A stretch of 42,387 bases of DNA, taken from positions 1 through 42,387 of the forward strand of contig CAJURV010000008.1 in assembly GCA_910588925.1 (NCBI GenBank), written 5' to 3'. The number at the start of each line of letters is the position of its first letter. The first letter of the stretch is position 1. Positions 7,339 to 15,899 of this stretch are shown here, piece by piece. The notes under the pieces are model-generated. The model ran no database searches. It was not told the DNA's origin and worked only from the letters and a program-made list of their open reading frames with translations. This DNA is from an uncultured Rikenellaceae bacterium. Lineage in GTDB: Bacteria; Bacteroidota; Bacteroidia; Bacteroidales; Rikenellaceae. The position numbers and the translations under genes are program-made.

Positions 7339-9865
7339 CAGTGTGAATCTTATGCCGATAGATTCGGCGACACTGCCTGTTTCGACGGACAAGGGTGTGT
7401 GCGAACACTTGGTCAATATGCGTAAGGAGCACGGCCAGTGGAGTCCGGTGGCCCGCTTCGATGCGCATATACCGCTCGACTCCACGGACGGTTTCGAGAT
7501 ACTGTATTACCACCCTGTGTTCACGGACGGCGGCGGTTATATAGTGTTGAAAAGCGGCGTGATAAGTTATTGCAAGGTTGTTTCGCGGAGGTTGCAGGCG
7601 GTAGGTACCCTTTGTAATAATACGGGGGCAGGACGGCCGTCGGTGACCTCGTCGGGAAATATTCTGTTCATAACGCTCGGCAGCGGTTCTTCCGTTACGG
7701 AGAGACTTTTTCTCGCACGCAATAACCGTTACGAGCCGGTCTATATGGAGAGCCTCTTGCCGGTAAAGGCCGTGGTGTCGGCGGAGTATTACGAGCTACA
7801 GGATAACGGTAGCGTATATGTCGACATAGGAACTATTACCCGGAACGACGACGGCACCGTCACCAACGATGTGTCGCTTACGGGGCATCTCTCCAAGCTC
7901 CACGACAGGGGGTATATAACAGGGTCGCTCTATATGATAGCGGCCTATCGCATGGTTGACGGTAGTGTGGCCTCTGGTACGCAGGCCATTATGATGCCCG
8001 TGGAGAATAACGATATGGAGATTATAGCAGGAGGGATACGTATGGCCCGCGACGGCAATGTAAGCAGATTCTCTATGACGATGAGCGGTGCCAAGCTCAC
8101 GTTATCGCTTTCGCTGCCCGACGGTGTGGCCGACAACCCTTTGGTCGATTCGGTATCTGTCTTCCTGACTGACGCCATACCTGTCTATGACCCCGGAAAG
8201 CTCACAATAGAGGGTTTCGATGCCCGTGCGGTACACGGCACAGGTAGCGACACCTTCAGTTATGCCCCCCGTACGGTGATGCTGTCAGAGGTGGCTTCGC
8301 AGGCCGTGGAACGCCCATTTTATCTGCTTAAAGAGGTTAAAATATCGGAGTTCAGCGGCGGCACCCATACGTTCACGATAGGTTATAACGATATCAATGA
8401 TTTGATTCATAACGAGCTGTACGATCCGGGGTTTTCCGTGCATTACACCGTTTCGTCCGGTAAATACGAGTACAACAATCGCCTGCATCGTTACGACGTT
8501 ACGACACGTTTATATGAGGGTCGGGAGGTAGTGTGTGCCGAGAGAACCCGTACCGTCAGACGTATAGAGTATGTGCGTCAGGATCTTGCGGGCATAGAGT
8601 TGCTTACCGTGGTGACGTTGGACTGTGACGGCACCACCATGCGCGTGGTTCACAAAGAGCCTGCACATCTCTATTTCAGCAACAATGTTCTCGCTCCTGG
8701 CGCTTCTAACGACCGTTATCTGTTGCACGACAATATGTTGAGCTATCCCGACAGCCGTGCCACAGACGTTGCTTTCGTTCTGTCCAACGGAGCCAAGGCT
8801 CGCACTTTGGCCCATTATAAACTTAAACCGTGCTATGAGCATAACATAAGCTACTGGTGTTCGCTTACCGAAAATCTGCTACATCATGTACATGTGGTGA
8901 ATATAGGGTCGTCGTTCGCATACAACGAGCCTATACCTGTGGCCGATAACATGTTGCACGAGCCGGGCAAGATGATAGTGTCTTCGGCATCCAATCCGTT
9001 GGTTTTCGCTCCTGAGCACACCTATCTTATCGGTGCCGGCACCTCCTTCGCTGTTCTGAAAGCCGAAGCGGCAGCCGGCGAATTGACACAGACCCGCTAC
9101 GGCGACTATCCATTGCTATTGTTCACTACTCAAGGAATATATGCAATGGAGCACGGTAGCGATTCCATGCTTTATGCGCGGAGTGTCAGGGTATCGGGCG
9201 ATATGATCTCGGGTACGTGTGATACACTGTCCGTCAGAGGGTTGGTGTTTTTCATAACCGTTCGCGGTGTAATGGTTCTCGACGGCAGGACGGTCACGAA
9301 GATATCCGAGGCCATAGATCATCTCTTGACCGACGATTATCTCAAAGGGGCGCGTCTGTTTTATGCCTCGGCCTATGATGAGGTGTTTATGTTCAATCCG
9401 TCGTATAGTTCGGCTTACGTCTATGCCATAGGCGGAGGGTGGACCGAACGCGATTTCGACGCCAAGCCTCTATGCGGTTCGCTCTTCGTATCTTCTGGCG
9501 GCATATTTTCCCTCGACGGGCGTGAGAGCGATTCGATGACAAGCAGGCTCAAACCCTCTTTTCTTACGCGTCCGTTGATGCTCGGGTCCGATGAGTTCAA
9601 ACACATAGATGTCTTTACTGCCTATATGTCGGCGGCCGACGATGCCGGTTTTACGATAGTGCTGGAGGGGAGCAACGATCTTGAAAAGTGGAGCGTTGTT
9701 TTCACTCTCGCCGGACTATTGCGTGCAAGACACGCCGGCGTCTCCTGGCGTTACTACCGCATACGTTTCACCACCTCCGCATCGGGTACCGAACCGTTTG
9801 CCATATCGTCGTTCGACATAGAGTACTATTCTCGCTTTACCCGGCATTTACGGGCACGGCAATAA
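7319..9865 (+). CDS. Tail-hub / DNA-stabilization protein (P22 gp10 or crAss-like 'stabilization' type)
   Basis: In P22-like and crAss-like phages this class sits below the portal and closes the channel. The 848-residue product is beta-rich. A diagnostic stretch near residues 590-670 reads YPLLLFTTQGIYAMEHGSD, then a short spacer, then FFITVRGVMVLDGRTVTKIS; this paired 'LFTTxGIYAM ... GVMVLDG' pattern is what I know from Bacteroidetes podovirus stabilization proteins. The C-terminal ~110 residues (FTIVLEGSNDLEKW ... YYRIRF) look like a beta-sandwich. The ATG at 7319 (MKRRKISS) lies inside the end of the previous gene; MPIDSATL at 7352 is the alternative. The frame is intact throughout. It ends just before a hairpin terminator. 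Confidence 0.75.
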   Translation: MKRRKISSVNLMPIDSATLPVSTDKGVCEHLVNMRKEHGQWSPVARFDAHIPLDSTDGFEILYYHPVFTDGGGYIVLKSGVISYCKVVSRRLQAVGTLCNNTGAGRPSVTSSGNILFITLGSGSSVTERLFLARNNRYEPVYMESLLPVKAVVSAEYYELQDNGSVYVDIGTITRNDDGTVTNDVSLTGHLSKLHDRGYITGSLYMIAAYRMVDGSVASGTQAIMMPVENNDMEIIAGGIRMARDGNVSRFSMTMSGAKLTLSLSLPDGVADNPLVDSVSVFLTDAIPVYDPGKLTIEGFDARAVHGTGSDTFSYAPRTVMLSEVASQAVERPFYLLKEVKISEFSGGTHTFTIGYNDINDLIHNELYDPGFSVHYTVSSGKYEYNNRLHRYDVTTRLYEGREVVCAERTRTVRRIEYVRQDLAGIELLTVVTLDCDGTTMRVVHKEPAHLYFSNNVLAPGASNDRYLLHDNMLSYPDSRATDVAFVLSNGAKARTLAHYKLKPCYEHNISYWCSLTENLLHHVHVVNIGSSFAYNEPIPVADNMLHEPGKMIVSSASNPLVFAPEHTYLIGAGTSFAVLKAEAAAGELTQTRYGDYPLLLFTTQGIYAMEHGSDSMLYARSVRVSGDMISGTCDTLSVRGLVFFITVRGVMVLDGRTVTKISEAIDHLLTDDYLKGARLFYASAYDEVFMFNPSYSSAYVYAIGGGWTERDFDAKPLCGSLFVSSGGIFSLDGRESDSMTSRLKPSFLTRPLMLGSDEFKHIDVFTAYMSAADDAGFTIVLEGSNDLEKWSVVFTLAGLLRARHAGVSWRYYRIRFTTSASGTEPFAISSFDIEYYSRFTRHLRARQ

Positions 9866-9875
9866 TACTGTTTTG

Positions 9876-9906
9876 AATTACGCCTCGTATTCGGGGCGTA
9901 ATTTTT
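9876..9906 (+). terminator. Terminator after the tail-hub gene
   Basis: AATTACGCC pairs with GGCGTAATT across a short loop, followed by a T-run at 9902-9906. It ends the rightward phage unit and lies 22 bases from the end of the convergent hydrolase gene. Confidence 0.8.
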
Positions 9907-9927
9907 GTTATAAGCTGGTCTCGGTTA

Positions 9928-10893
9928 TTATAACCCATGTTTGTTGAGCCACTCCAACATGGTCTTGTACATCTGTTGCCGTATCTCCTTTTTAGATAAG
10001 GCCAAATCGTGCAGTCCTCCTGTGAAACATACCTCGGTGACGTCTCTGCCGAGATTTTTCCCGTGTTTGGATATTGCGTCTACGTCGAGTATGGCATCCG
10101 CACGGTAATATTTCTCTTTGCTGTCACCGCTCCTTACGGAATCGGATGAACGCATAAGCAATACGGGTACATCTATTGTGCTTCGGCGAAGTTTCCGTTG
10201 TCCGGTGTGAATGGCACGCGCCCATCCCATGTCCGGGTCCGGGAGGATATCCGGCTTCCACTCTTTGCGGTAGTTCCACTCTCCTCCGTGCTCTATAGAC
10301 AATGTCTCGGCATATTTGGTGTCGGGTTTCTGCCTTAAGCGAACGTTAGGCATGATCTTGCCTAACGCACACACTATGGGCATGGCTATGTGACGTATGG
10401 CGGCCGGTAGATTCCAGTCGAGAAACGGGCTGTTGAGTATAAGTGCTTTAATCATAGATGCCGGCGTTTCCGACATGTACAACGATGTAATGAGTCCGCC
10501 TGTGGAGTGGCCGAGCAGAATTATCTCCATATTACCGTCCGACTCCATTACCTCTATTGCCGAGTCTATATCGGCAAAATATTCATGCAGATCCCTTACC
10601 TGAAACATCTTTTGTTCGGGCAACAGCGACCGACCGTATTTACGTAGATCCACCGCATAGAAGTTATAACCGTTGCCTGCAAACATCTCTGCCATCTCTT
10701 TCTGGATAAAGTAGTCGCTGAATCCGTGTACGTACAATACGGACCTCTGGCTTTTATCGGCCGAAAGTCTACGTATTACGGTGCTACGCACATGTCCGCC
10801 GTAGTCGTCGGGATGTACTATGTGTCTCATCTCGAACCCTGCGCCGAGATGATCGGGATGCCAATTAATGTCATGCGGCTCTGTTATATTCAT
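9928..10893 (-). CDS. Alpha/beta hydrolase, monoacylglycerol-lipase-like (serine aminopeptidase S33 family)
   Basis: This 321-residue cytoplasmic esterase or lipase-type enzyme has YVHGFSDYF (oxyanion-hole region, 54-62), the nucleophile elbow GHSTGG with Ser130, and the histidine in GGLHDL (His295). The acid is probably Asp251 or Asp257 in SSDSVRSGDS. This is the expected order for the catalytic triad, and the length is normal for the family. No signal peptide is seen. The substrate cannot be told from sequence. It converges on the phage tail-hub gene and lies within the two inverted repeats, so it may be cargo or an old chromosomal neighbour. Confidence 0.9.
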   Translation of the reverse strand: MNITEPHDINWHPDHLGAGFEMRHIVHPDDYGGHVRSTVIRRLSADKSQRSVLYVHGFSDYFIQKEMAEMFAGNGYNFYAVDLRKYGRSLLPEQKMFQVRDLHEYFADIDSAIEVMESDGNMEIILLGHSTGGLITSLYMSETPASMIKALILNSPFLDWNLPAAIRHIAMPIVCALGKIMPNVRLRQKPDTKYAETLSIEHGGEWNYRKEWKPDILPDPDMGWARAIHTGQRKLRRSTIDVPVLLMRSSDSVRSGDSKEKYYRADAILDVDAISKHGKNLGRDVTEVCFTGGLHDLALSKKEIRQQMYKTMLEWLNKHGL

Positions 10894-11088
10894 ATCGAGC
10901 TGATTTTATCTCTGAAAATAATGTGTAATTACCGACCCTAAATTACTAAAACAATGCCAATGTTATGTATTATAAAATGTCGTTGTTTCTCGCTCGCTAT
11001 AAAAAGTATGTCTCTCCCTTATTTAATCCGCAACACGAAAATGGATGTGTTCACTATTACTTCTTCGGATTAACTGAATACGGAGCCT

Positions 11089-11178
11089 CTCAAAAGGGGC
11101 TTTGCCCCCTCGTTTTGGGGTACTTTTGTCGAGTGACAAAAGTGCCTCTCCACGAAGTGGCCGCCGGAGGCATAAAAT
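11089..11178. repeat. Right copy of the interspersed inverted repeat
   Basis: Bases 11089-11149 match the reverse complement of 92-152 at 57 of 61 positions. The similarity fades over 11150-11178 (GCCGCCGGAGGC motif). It holds the same two hairpins: GGGGCTTTGCCCC and the TACTTTTGTC-GAGT-GACAAAAGT stem. Its right edge touches the long palindrome at 11177. Confidence 0.75.
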
Positions 11179-11268
11179 GCGGCAATCGAATAGTGTCAAT
11201 AAAAAAGGAGGGGCTACCAACACTTTGGTAGCCCCTCCTTTTTTATTGACACTATTCGATTGCCGCAT
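11177..11268. repeat. Perfect 92-base palindrome: 44-bp arms, 4-base loop
   Basis: The left arm 11177-11220 is exactly the reverse complement of the right arm 11225-11268; the loop is CACT. The right arm holds the last six codons of ppdK including its stop (His-Ala-Ala-Ile-Glu-stop) plus its terminator, so the left arm is an inverted copy of that 3' end. A normal terminator would need only the inner ~20 bp. A perfect extra 24 bp including coding sequence suggests a recent inverted duplication or an assembly fold-back. Confidence 0.95.
11201..11244. terminator. Bidirectional terminator core after ppdK
   Basis: GGAGGGGCTACCAA pairs with TTGGTAGCCCCTCC, flanked by A6 on one side and T6 on the other, so it works for either strand. 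It ends ppdK, whose stop codon is at 11252-11254. Confidence 0.9.
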
Positions 11269-13972
11269 GCGCTGCCGCGAGGCGAGCGATGGGGACGCGG
11301 AACGGTGAGCATGATACGTAGTTGAGGCCTGCGTAGTGGCAGAACTTGACTGACGAGGGCTCGCCGCCGTGTTCGCCGCAGATACCGCATTTGAGCTTTT
11401 CGCGTACGCTACGTCCTTTGAATACAGCTTCGCGGATGAGCTGACCCACGCCTTTGACGTCGAGTATCTGGAAGGGGTCCTGTTTGAGGATGCCGCGACG
11501 GAGATATTCGGGCAGGAACTTAGATATGTCGTCACGTGAGAATCCGAGAGTCATCTGAGTGAGGTCGTTGGTACCGAATGAGAAGAATTCAGCCACTTCG
11601 GCTATCTCGTTGGCGGTGACGGCCGCACGGGGAACCTCTATCATGGTACCTATCATGTAAGGCACCTTGTCGTTACGTTCTGCAAATACCTTGTCGGCTG
11701 TGGTGTCGATGATGTTTTTCTGGTATTTGAGCTCTTTGTGGTTACCTACCAACGGCACCATTATCTCTACCTCTACGGGTATGCCTTTGGCTTTCACGTT
11801 CATGGCAGCCTCGATGATGGCACGTGTCTGCATCTCGGTGATTTCGGGATAGGTGTTGCCCAAACGACAGCCGCGGTGGCCGAGCATGGGGTTGACCTCT
11901 GCGAGAGCTTCAACCTTAGCCTTGATAGTCTCGTAAGATACGCCGAGCTCGGTAGCGAGTTCACGCTGTTCCTTTTCGAAGTGGGGAACGAACTCATGCA
12001 AGGGGGGGTCGAGCAGACGAACGGTTACGGCGAGGCCGTTCATTACTTCGAACAGGCTCTCGAAGTCGCCACGCTGTATGGGGAGGAGCTTGTCTAGCGC
12101 CTTGCGACGTCCGGCTTCGTCGTCTGCGAGAATCATCTCACGTACGGCTTTGATACGATCGCCCTCGAAGAACATGTGTTCGGTGCGGCAGAGACCTATG
12201 CCCTGTGCGCCGAAGTCGAGCGCTTGTTTGGCGTCGCGGGGGGTGTCGGCGTTTGCGCGTACCTTGAGGTGAGCGTATTTGTTAGCCAATTCCATCAGTT
12301 TGCCGAAGTTACCTGAAAGTTCAGCGGCTTTGGTAGCTACCTGGCCCAAGTAAACCTCACCGGTAGAGCCGTTGAGAGAGATCCAGTCGCCCTCTTTTAT
12401 CACGGTGTCGCCCACGGTGATGGTGCGAGCCTTGTAGTCTATACGAAGTGCGCCTGCGCCCGATACGCAACACTTACCCATGCCTCGGGCTACTACGGCA
12501 GCGTGCGATGTCATACCGCCGCGCGCGGTGAGGATACCTTCCGATTCGACCATGCCTTTGAGGTCTTCGGGTGAGGTCTCGATGCGGACGAGAATCGTTT
12601 TCTTGCCTTGCTGGCCCCATGCTTCTGCATCGTCTGCGAAGAATACCACCTGACCGGTAGATGCACCCGGAGAGGCGGGCAGACCTTTGGTGAGCACTTT
12701 TGCACCCTTGATTGCCGATGAGTCGAATACAGGGTGGAGGAGTTCGTCGAGTTTGGCGGGTTCTACGCGGAGAACGGCGGTTTTTTCGTCGATCATGCCC
12801 TCTTCGAGCATCTCCATGGCCATGCGAACCTGTGCGCCGCCGGTACGTTTGCCGCTGCGGGTCTGAAGCATCCACAGCTTACCGTCCTGTATGGTGAACT
12901 CTATGTCCTGCATGTCCTTGAAATAGTTTTCCAAGTGATTCTGTATGTCGAACAGCTCCTTGTAAACCGTAGGCATAACCTCTTCCAGTGAGGGGTATTT
13001 GCTCTTTCTTTCCTCTTCCGATATACCCTGAAGGGCAGCCCAACGACGCGAGCCCTCTATAGTTATCTCCTGAGGTGTGCGTATGCCGGCAACCACGTCC
13101 TCGCCCTGTGCGTTGACGAGGTATTCGCCGTTGAATATGTTTTCGCCTGTGGCTGCGTCGCGGGTGAACGCCACGCCGGTAGCCGAGTTCTCGCCCATGT
13201 TACCGAACACCATGGCCTGTACGTTGACGGCCGTACCCCATTCTGCGGGGATCTTGTTCATCTGACGGTAGAGTATAGCGCGATCGTTCATCCAACTGTC
13301 GAACACGGCGCATATCGCACCCCAAAGCTGATCCCACGGGTTGGTGGGGAAATCCTGTCCGGTCACTCTCTTGACAGCTTCTTTGAATTTGACAACCAGC
13401 TCTTTGAGGTCTTCGGTTGTTAACTCGGTGTCGTTCTTGACGCCGCGAGAGGCTTTCATGTTGTCGATGATCTCCTCGAACGGGTCGTGGTCTTCCTTGC
13501 TCTGGGGCTTCATTCCCATCACAACATCGCCGTACATCTGCACGAAACGACGGTAAGAGTCCCATGCGAAACGGGGATTGCCGCTACGTTTGGATACGCC
13601 TTCCACCGCTTCGTCGTTAAGGCCGAGGTTAAGTATGGTGTCCATCATGCCGGGCATAGATACGCGAGCACCCGAGCGTACCGATACGAGCAAGGGATTG
13701 GTAGTGCTGCCGAACTGCGAGCCCATAACGTCTTCTATCTCCTTGATAGCCTTTTCCACATAAGGCTTGCACAGGTCGATCACCTGTTGTTTGCCGAGTT
13801 TGAAATATTCGGTACAAACATCGGTTGTTATAGTGAAACCGGGAGGCACGGGGATGCCGATAAGATTCATCTCCGCGAGGTTGGCACCTTTACCGCCGAG
13901 CAACTCTTTCATCTTGCCGTTACCTTCGGCCTTTTTGTTGCCGAAAGAGTAGACACGTTTTACGTCTGACAT
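11252..13972 (-). CDS. ppdK: Pyruvate, phosphate dikinase
   Basis: PPDK interconverts pyruvate, ATP and phosphate with phosphoenolpyruvate, AMP and pyrophosphate, serving glycolysis or gluconeogenesis in anaerobes. The 906 residues fit the family. Seen in order: the nucleotide-binding domain beginning with KELLGGKGANLAEM; the swivelling phosphohistidine domain with GGMTSHAAVVARGMGK (catalytic His about residue 490); and the C-terminal PEP-binding barrel with LCRTEHMFF, FFSFGTNDLTQM and the catalytic-cysteine motif CGICGEHGGEP. The start MSDVKRVYSFG is standard. A consensus promoter lies 60-90 bases upstream, and the gene appears monocistronic with a terminator that is part of a large palindrome. 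Confidence 0.98.
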   Translation of the reverse strand: MSDVKRVYSFGNKKAEGNGKMKELLGGKGANLAEMNLIGIPVPPGFTITTDVCTEYFKLGKQQVIDLCKPYVEKAIKEIEDVMGSQFGSTTNPLLVSVRSGARVSMPGMMDTILNLGLNDEAVEGVSKRSGNPRFAWDSYRRFVQMYGDVVMGMKPQSKEDHDPFEEIIDNMKASRGVKNDTELTTEDLKELVVKFKEAVKRVTGQDFPTNPWDQLWGAICAVFDSWMNDRAILYRQMNKIPAEWGTAVNVQAMVFGNMGENSATGVAFTRDAATGENIFNGEYLVNAQGEDVVAGIRTPQEITIEGSRRWAALQGISEEERKSKYPSLEEVMPTVYKELFDIQNHLENYFKDMQDIEFTIQDGKLWMLQTRSGKRTGGAQVRMAMEMLEEGMIDEKTAVLRVEPAKLDELLHPVFDSSAIKGAKVLTKGLPASPGASTGQVVFFADDAEAWGQQGKKTILVRIETSPEDLKGMVESEGILTARGGMTSHAAVVARGMGKCCVSGAGALRIDYKARTITVGDTVIKEGDWISLNGSTGEVYLGQVATKAAELSGNFGKLMELANKYAHLKVRANADTPRDAKQALDFGAQGIGLCRTEHMFFEGDRIKAVREMILADDEAGRRKALDKLLPIQRGDFESLFEVMNGLAVTVRLLDPPLHEFVPHFEKEQRELATELGVSYETIKAKVEALAEVNPMLGHRGCRLGNTYPEITEMQTRAIIEAAMNVKAKGIPVEVEIMVPLVGNHKELKYQKNIIDTTADKVFAERNDKVPYMIGTMIEVPRAAVTANEIAEVAEFFSFGTNDLTQMTLGFSRDDISKFLPEYLRRGILKQDPFQILDVKGVGQLIREAVFKGRSVREKLKCGICGEHGGEPSSVKFCHYAGLNYVSCSPFRVPIARLAAAHAAIE

Positions 13973-14034
13973 GGAATAAAGTTTTTAAATTATTGTGTTC
14001 TTTGAATATTTGCAGTGAGTAAAGAATTAGTTTA

Positions 14035-14065
14035 CAAAATTACTATAATTAGCGTACACTGCAAA
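14035..14065 (-). promoter_or_regulatory. ppdK promoter (TTTG - 19 nt - TAATTTTG)
   Basis: On the minus strand TTTG (14065-14062) is followed after 19 bases by TAATTTTG (14042-14035), matching the Bacteroidales -33/-7 pair. The start site would be about 14028, leaving a leader of about 56 bases before the ppdK ATG. Confidence 0.7.
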
Positions 14066-14433
14066 ACAAAAAACGGCCTAATATGTGCCGGAAGCGATAA
14101 AAAGCGTGAGTATGATCTTATGGGTGTCGTTAATGATTTGAATATAAGTCGGTAATATGCAGGCAGTAGTGTTTCGGAAATAGTTTCTGTTTGGAAAACA
14201 GATCTGGAATATTGTAGCCAGTGCCAATGAGACGCTCTTTTCCGGCTATGTTTATACATGTGCGGTAGGGACAAACAGAGTCCGATGCAATCCGTATGTG
14301 GATTCGATTTTTTCACGTTTGGTCTGATGCCACGATGGACAAAGCCTGCGTGGGACCGCTCCGGGCGGTGAGTATAATAAATGTGTATATTACTTTAACT
14401 AGATAAATGCGAAAGAAACCGAATCGTATATAA
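14066..14433. other. Gene-free spacer between ppdK and the TPR gene
   Basis: About 370 bases upstream of the ppdK promoter. A 94-codon minus-strand frame (14032-14316) has no recognisable content, overlaps the ppdK promoter and is not called. I see no repeat or RNA gene here. Confidence 0.5.
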
Positions 14434-14468
14434 TAAAAAATGCGACTTCGTCATTATGGCGAAGTCGC
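14434..14468 (-). terminator. Terminator of the gyrA-TPR unit
   Basis: A perfect 9-bp stem, GCGACTTCG (14442-14450) with CGAAGTCGC (14460-14468), is followed on the minus strand by T6, a rho-independent terminator 24 bases past the TPR stop codon. Confidence 0.9.
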
Positions 14469-14491
14469 GTATGAAAATAGGTAAACTAAGA

Positions 14492-15808
14492 TTACATAGT
14501 TTTAGAAAGCGCGTTGTAGTGTTCGTATTTGGCTCTCATGTCGTCGCCTTCGTCGCGGAGCGAGAAGTATGACGAACGGAGAAGTTCCACTACGCTTGCA
14601 TCTTTGGGGCTGATCTGATGAGCCTTTTCGAAGACCACTGTAGCGTGTCTCATGTTGTCGATGAAGCCTTTTTTAAGCTCTTCGATGAGGGCTTTGTTGG
14701 TGTAGTCGGTCTGGCCTATCTGTTTGTTGTAGTCGCCGGCTTTAGAGTAGTATGCGAAGCCTTTGTTGTAGAGTGCGCCGAAGAAGTCGGGGTCTACGGC
14801 GAGAGCCTTGTCATAAGCGGCGATTGCTTTGTCGTAGTCTTTCATCTTGTCGTAAACTATACCTTCGGCCAGAAGCAGGCTGATATTGCCTGGGTCGGCC
14901 TCCTGTGCGGTGAGCACGTAGGGGAGTACGATGCTGGGGTCTTCGCCGTTAACTATGGCGAAAGTGATGAACTGTGTGAGCAGGGTAGTGTTGTTGGCGT
15001 ATTTGCTTATACCGGCCAGGTAGGTCTCTTTTGCAGCCTCTTTATTGCCGAGCTTGTCCTGTGCCGTAGCGATATATACGTAAATGTCGCCGTTCTGTTC
15101 GTAGCCTTGATCTTTGAGCTTGCCAAGAATCTTTTCGGCATGTTCGTACTCTTCTGCCTGAACTCCGGCTACGCCCGAGAAGAATGCGAGCTGCTGTGCG
15201 TTATCGCTGACGCCCTGCGGGTTCTCTTCTGCATATTCGGATGCCATAGAGAAGTATTTGGCTGCATTGCCGTACTCCCCGAGCTCATAGAAGCCCTGTC
15301 CGTCGTTGGTGAGAGCGGTAATCACCTCTTTGTAGCCTTCGCCCGCCTTGTCGAGGCTCTTGGGGTCTACCTCGTAGGCCTTCTTATAGGCAGCTATTGC
15401 CTTGCTGTAGGCGTCCTGTTCGATGGGTTTGGTCTCTTTCCACGAGCGTACGGTGTTGTTAGATGGGTCTACGTACACCTCTATAGCGTCGTATTTGAGC
15501 GCCGCATAGTCTTTGCCGCCGATGTTTTTGATGCCGGGTTCGTCAGCGTTCGACGCCTTGCCGGTGGTGAGTACAAGCATGTCGTAGGTGAGTCCGGGGA
15601 AGAGCGATGCAGTGTTGGCTGTCGCAGCTTCGTAGTATGCCTTGCCGAGATTGAGCCATGTGGCCGCCTTGGTCGATTTCTTGGCGTCCTTGCTGGCCTC
15701 TACACCTTTCTCGATCTTAGTTTTGATCGCTTGGGTATTGACCTTCTGTGCCATGGCCGGTGCCGATGCCATAACAGCCACAGCCATTGTGAGAATCAGT
15801 TTTTTCAT
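14492..15808 (-). CDS. Exported tetratricopeptide-repeat protein
   Basis: The 438-residue protein has a clear signal peptide, MKKLILTMAVAVMASAPAMA, with cleavage likely after AMA, so it is periplasmic. TPR-like helices run through the rest (for example YSKAIAAYKKAYEVDPKS and YDKAIAAYDKALAVDPDF), suggesting a protein-binding scaffold. A middle section about residues 85-130 is not TPR. It lies 91 bases downstream of gyrA on the same strand with no terminator between them; a TPR gene next to gyrA is, as I recall, common in Bacteroides relatives. The partner is unknown. Confidence 0.85.
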   Translation of the reverse strand: MKKLILTMAVAVMASAPAMAQKVNTQAIKTKIEKGVEASKDAKKSTKAATWLNLGKAYYEAATANTASLFPGLTYDMLVLTTGKASNADEPGIKNIGGKDYAALKYDAIEVYVDPSNNTVRSWKETKPIEQDAYSKAIAAYKKAYEVDPKSLDKAGEGYKEVITALTNDGQGFYELGEYGNAAKYFSMASEYAEENPQGVSDNAQQLAFFSGVAGVQAEEYEHAEKILGKLKDQGYEQNGDIYVYIATAQDKLGNKEAAKETYLAGISKYANNTTLLTQFITFAIVNGEDPSIVLPYVLTAQEADPGNISLLLAEGIVYDKMKDYDKAIAAYDKALAVDPDFFGALYNKGFAYYSKAGDYNKQIGQTDYTNKALIEELKKGFIDNMRHATVVFEKAHQISPKDASVVELLRSSYFSLRDEGDDMRAKYEHYNALSKTM

Positions 15809-15899
15809 GATGATTTTTATTAGGTTTTACTCGTTCGTTTTATGTAGTCCGTTTTTTCCGCCTCGGCAGAAACAAATGGAAATTGCGTCTGTGTTCGGC

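Noticed and set aside
92..11149. Transposon with terminal inverted repeats
   Set aside because: No transposase lies between the repeats and no target duplication is visible; kept as a repeat observation only.
11023..11535. 170-codon frame reading through the palindrome and into ppdK
   Set aside because: It runs across the dispersed repeat and an out-of-frame part of ppdK; the palindrome explains the open frame.
14032..14316. 94-codon minus-strand frame upstream of ppdK
   Set aside because: It overlaps the ppdK promoter and has no recognisable features.
14618..15823. 401-codon frame opposite the TPR gene
   Set aside because: Antisense shadow; the TPR gene has a signal peptide and clear repeats.
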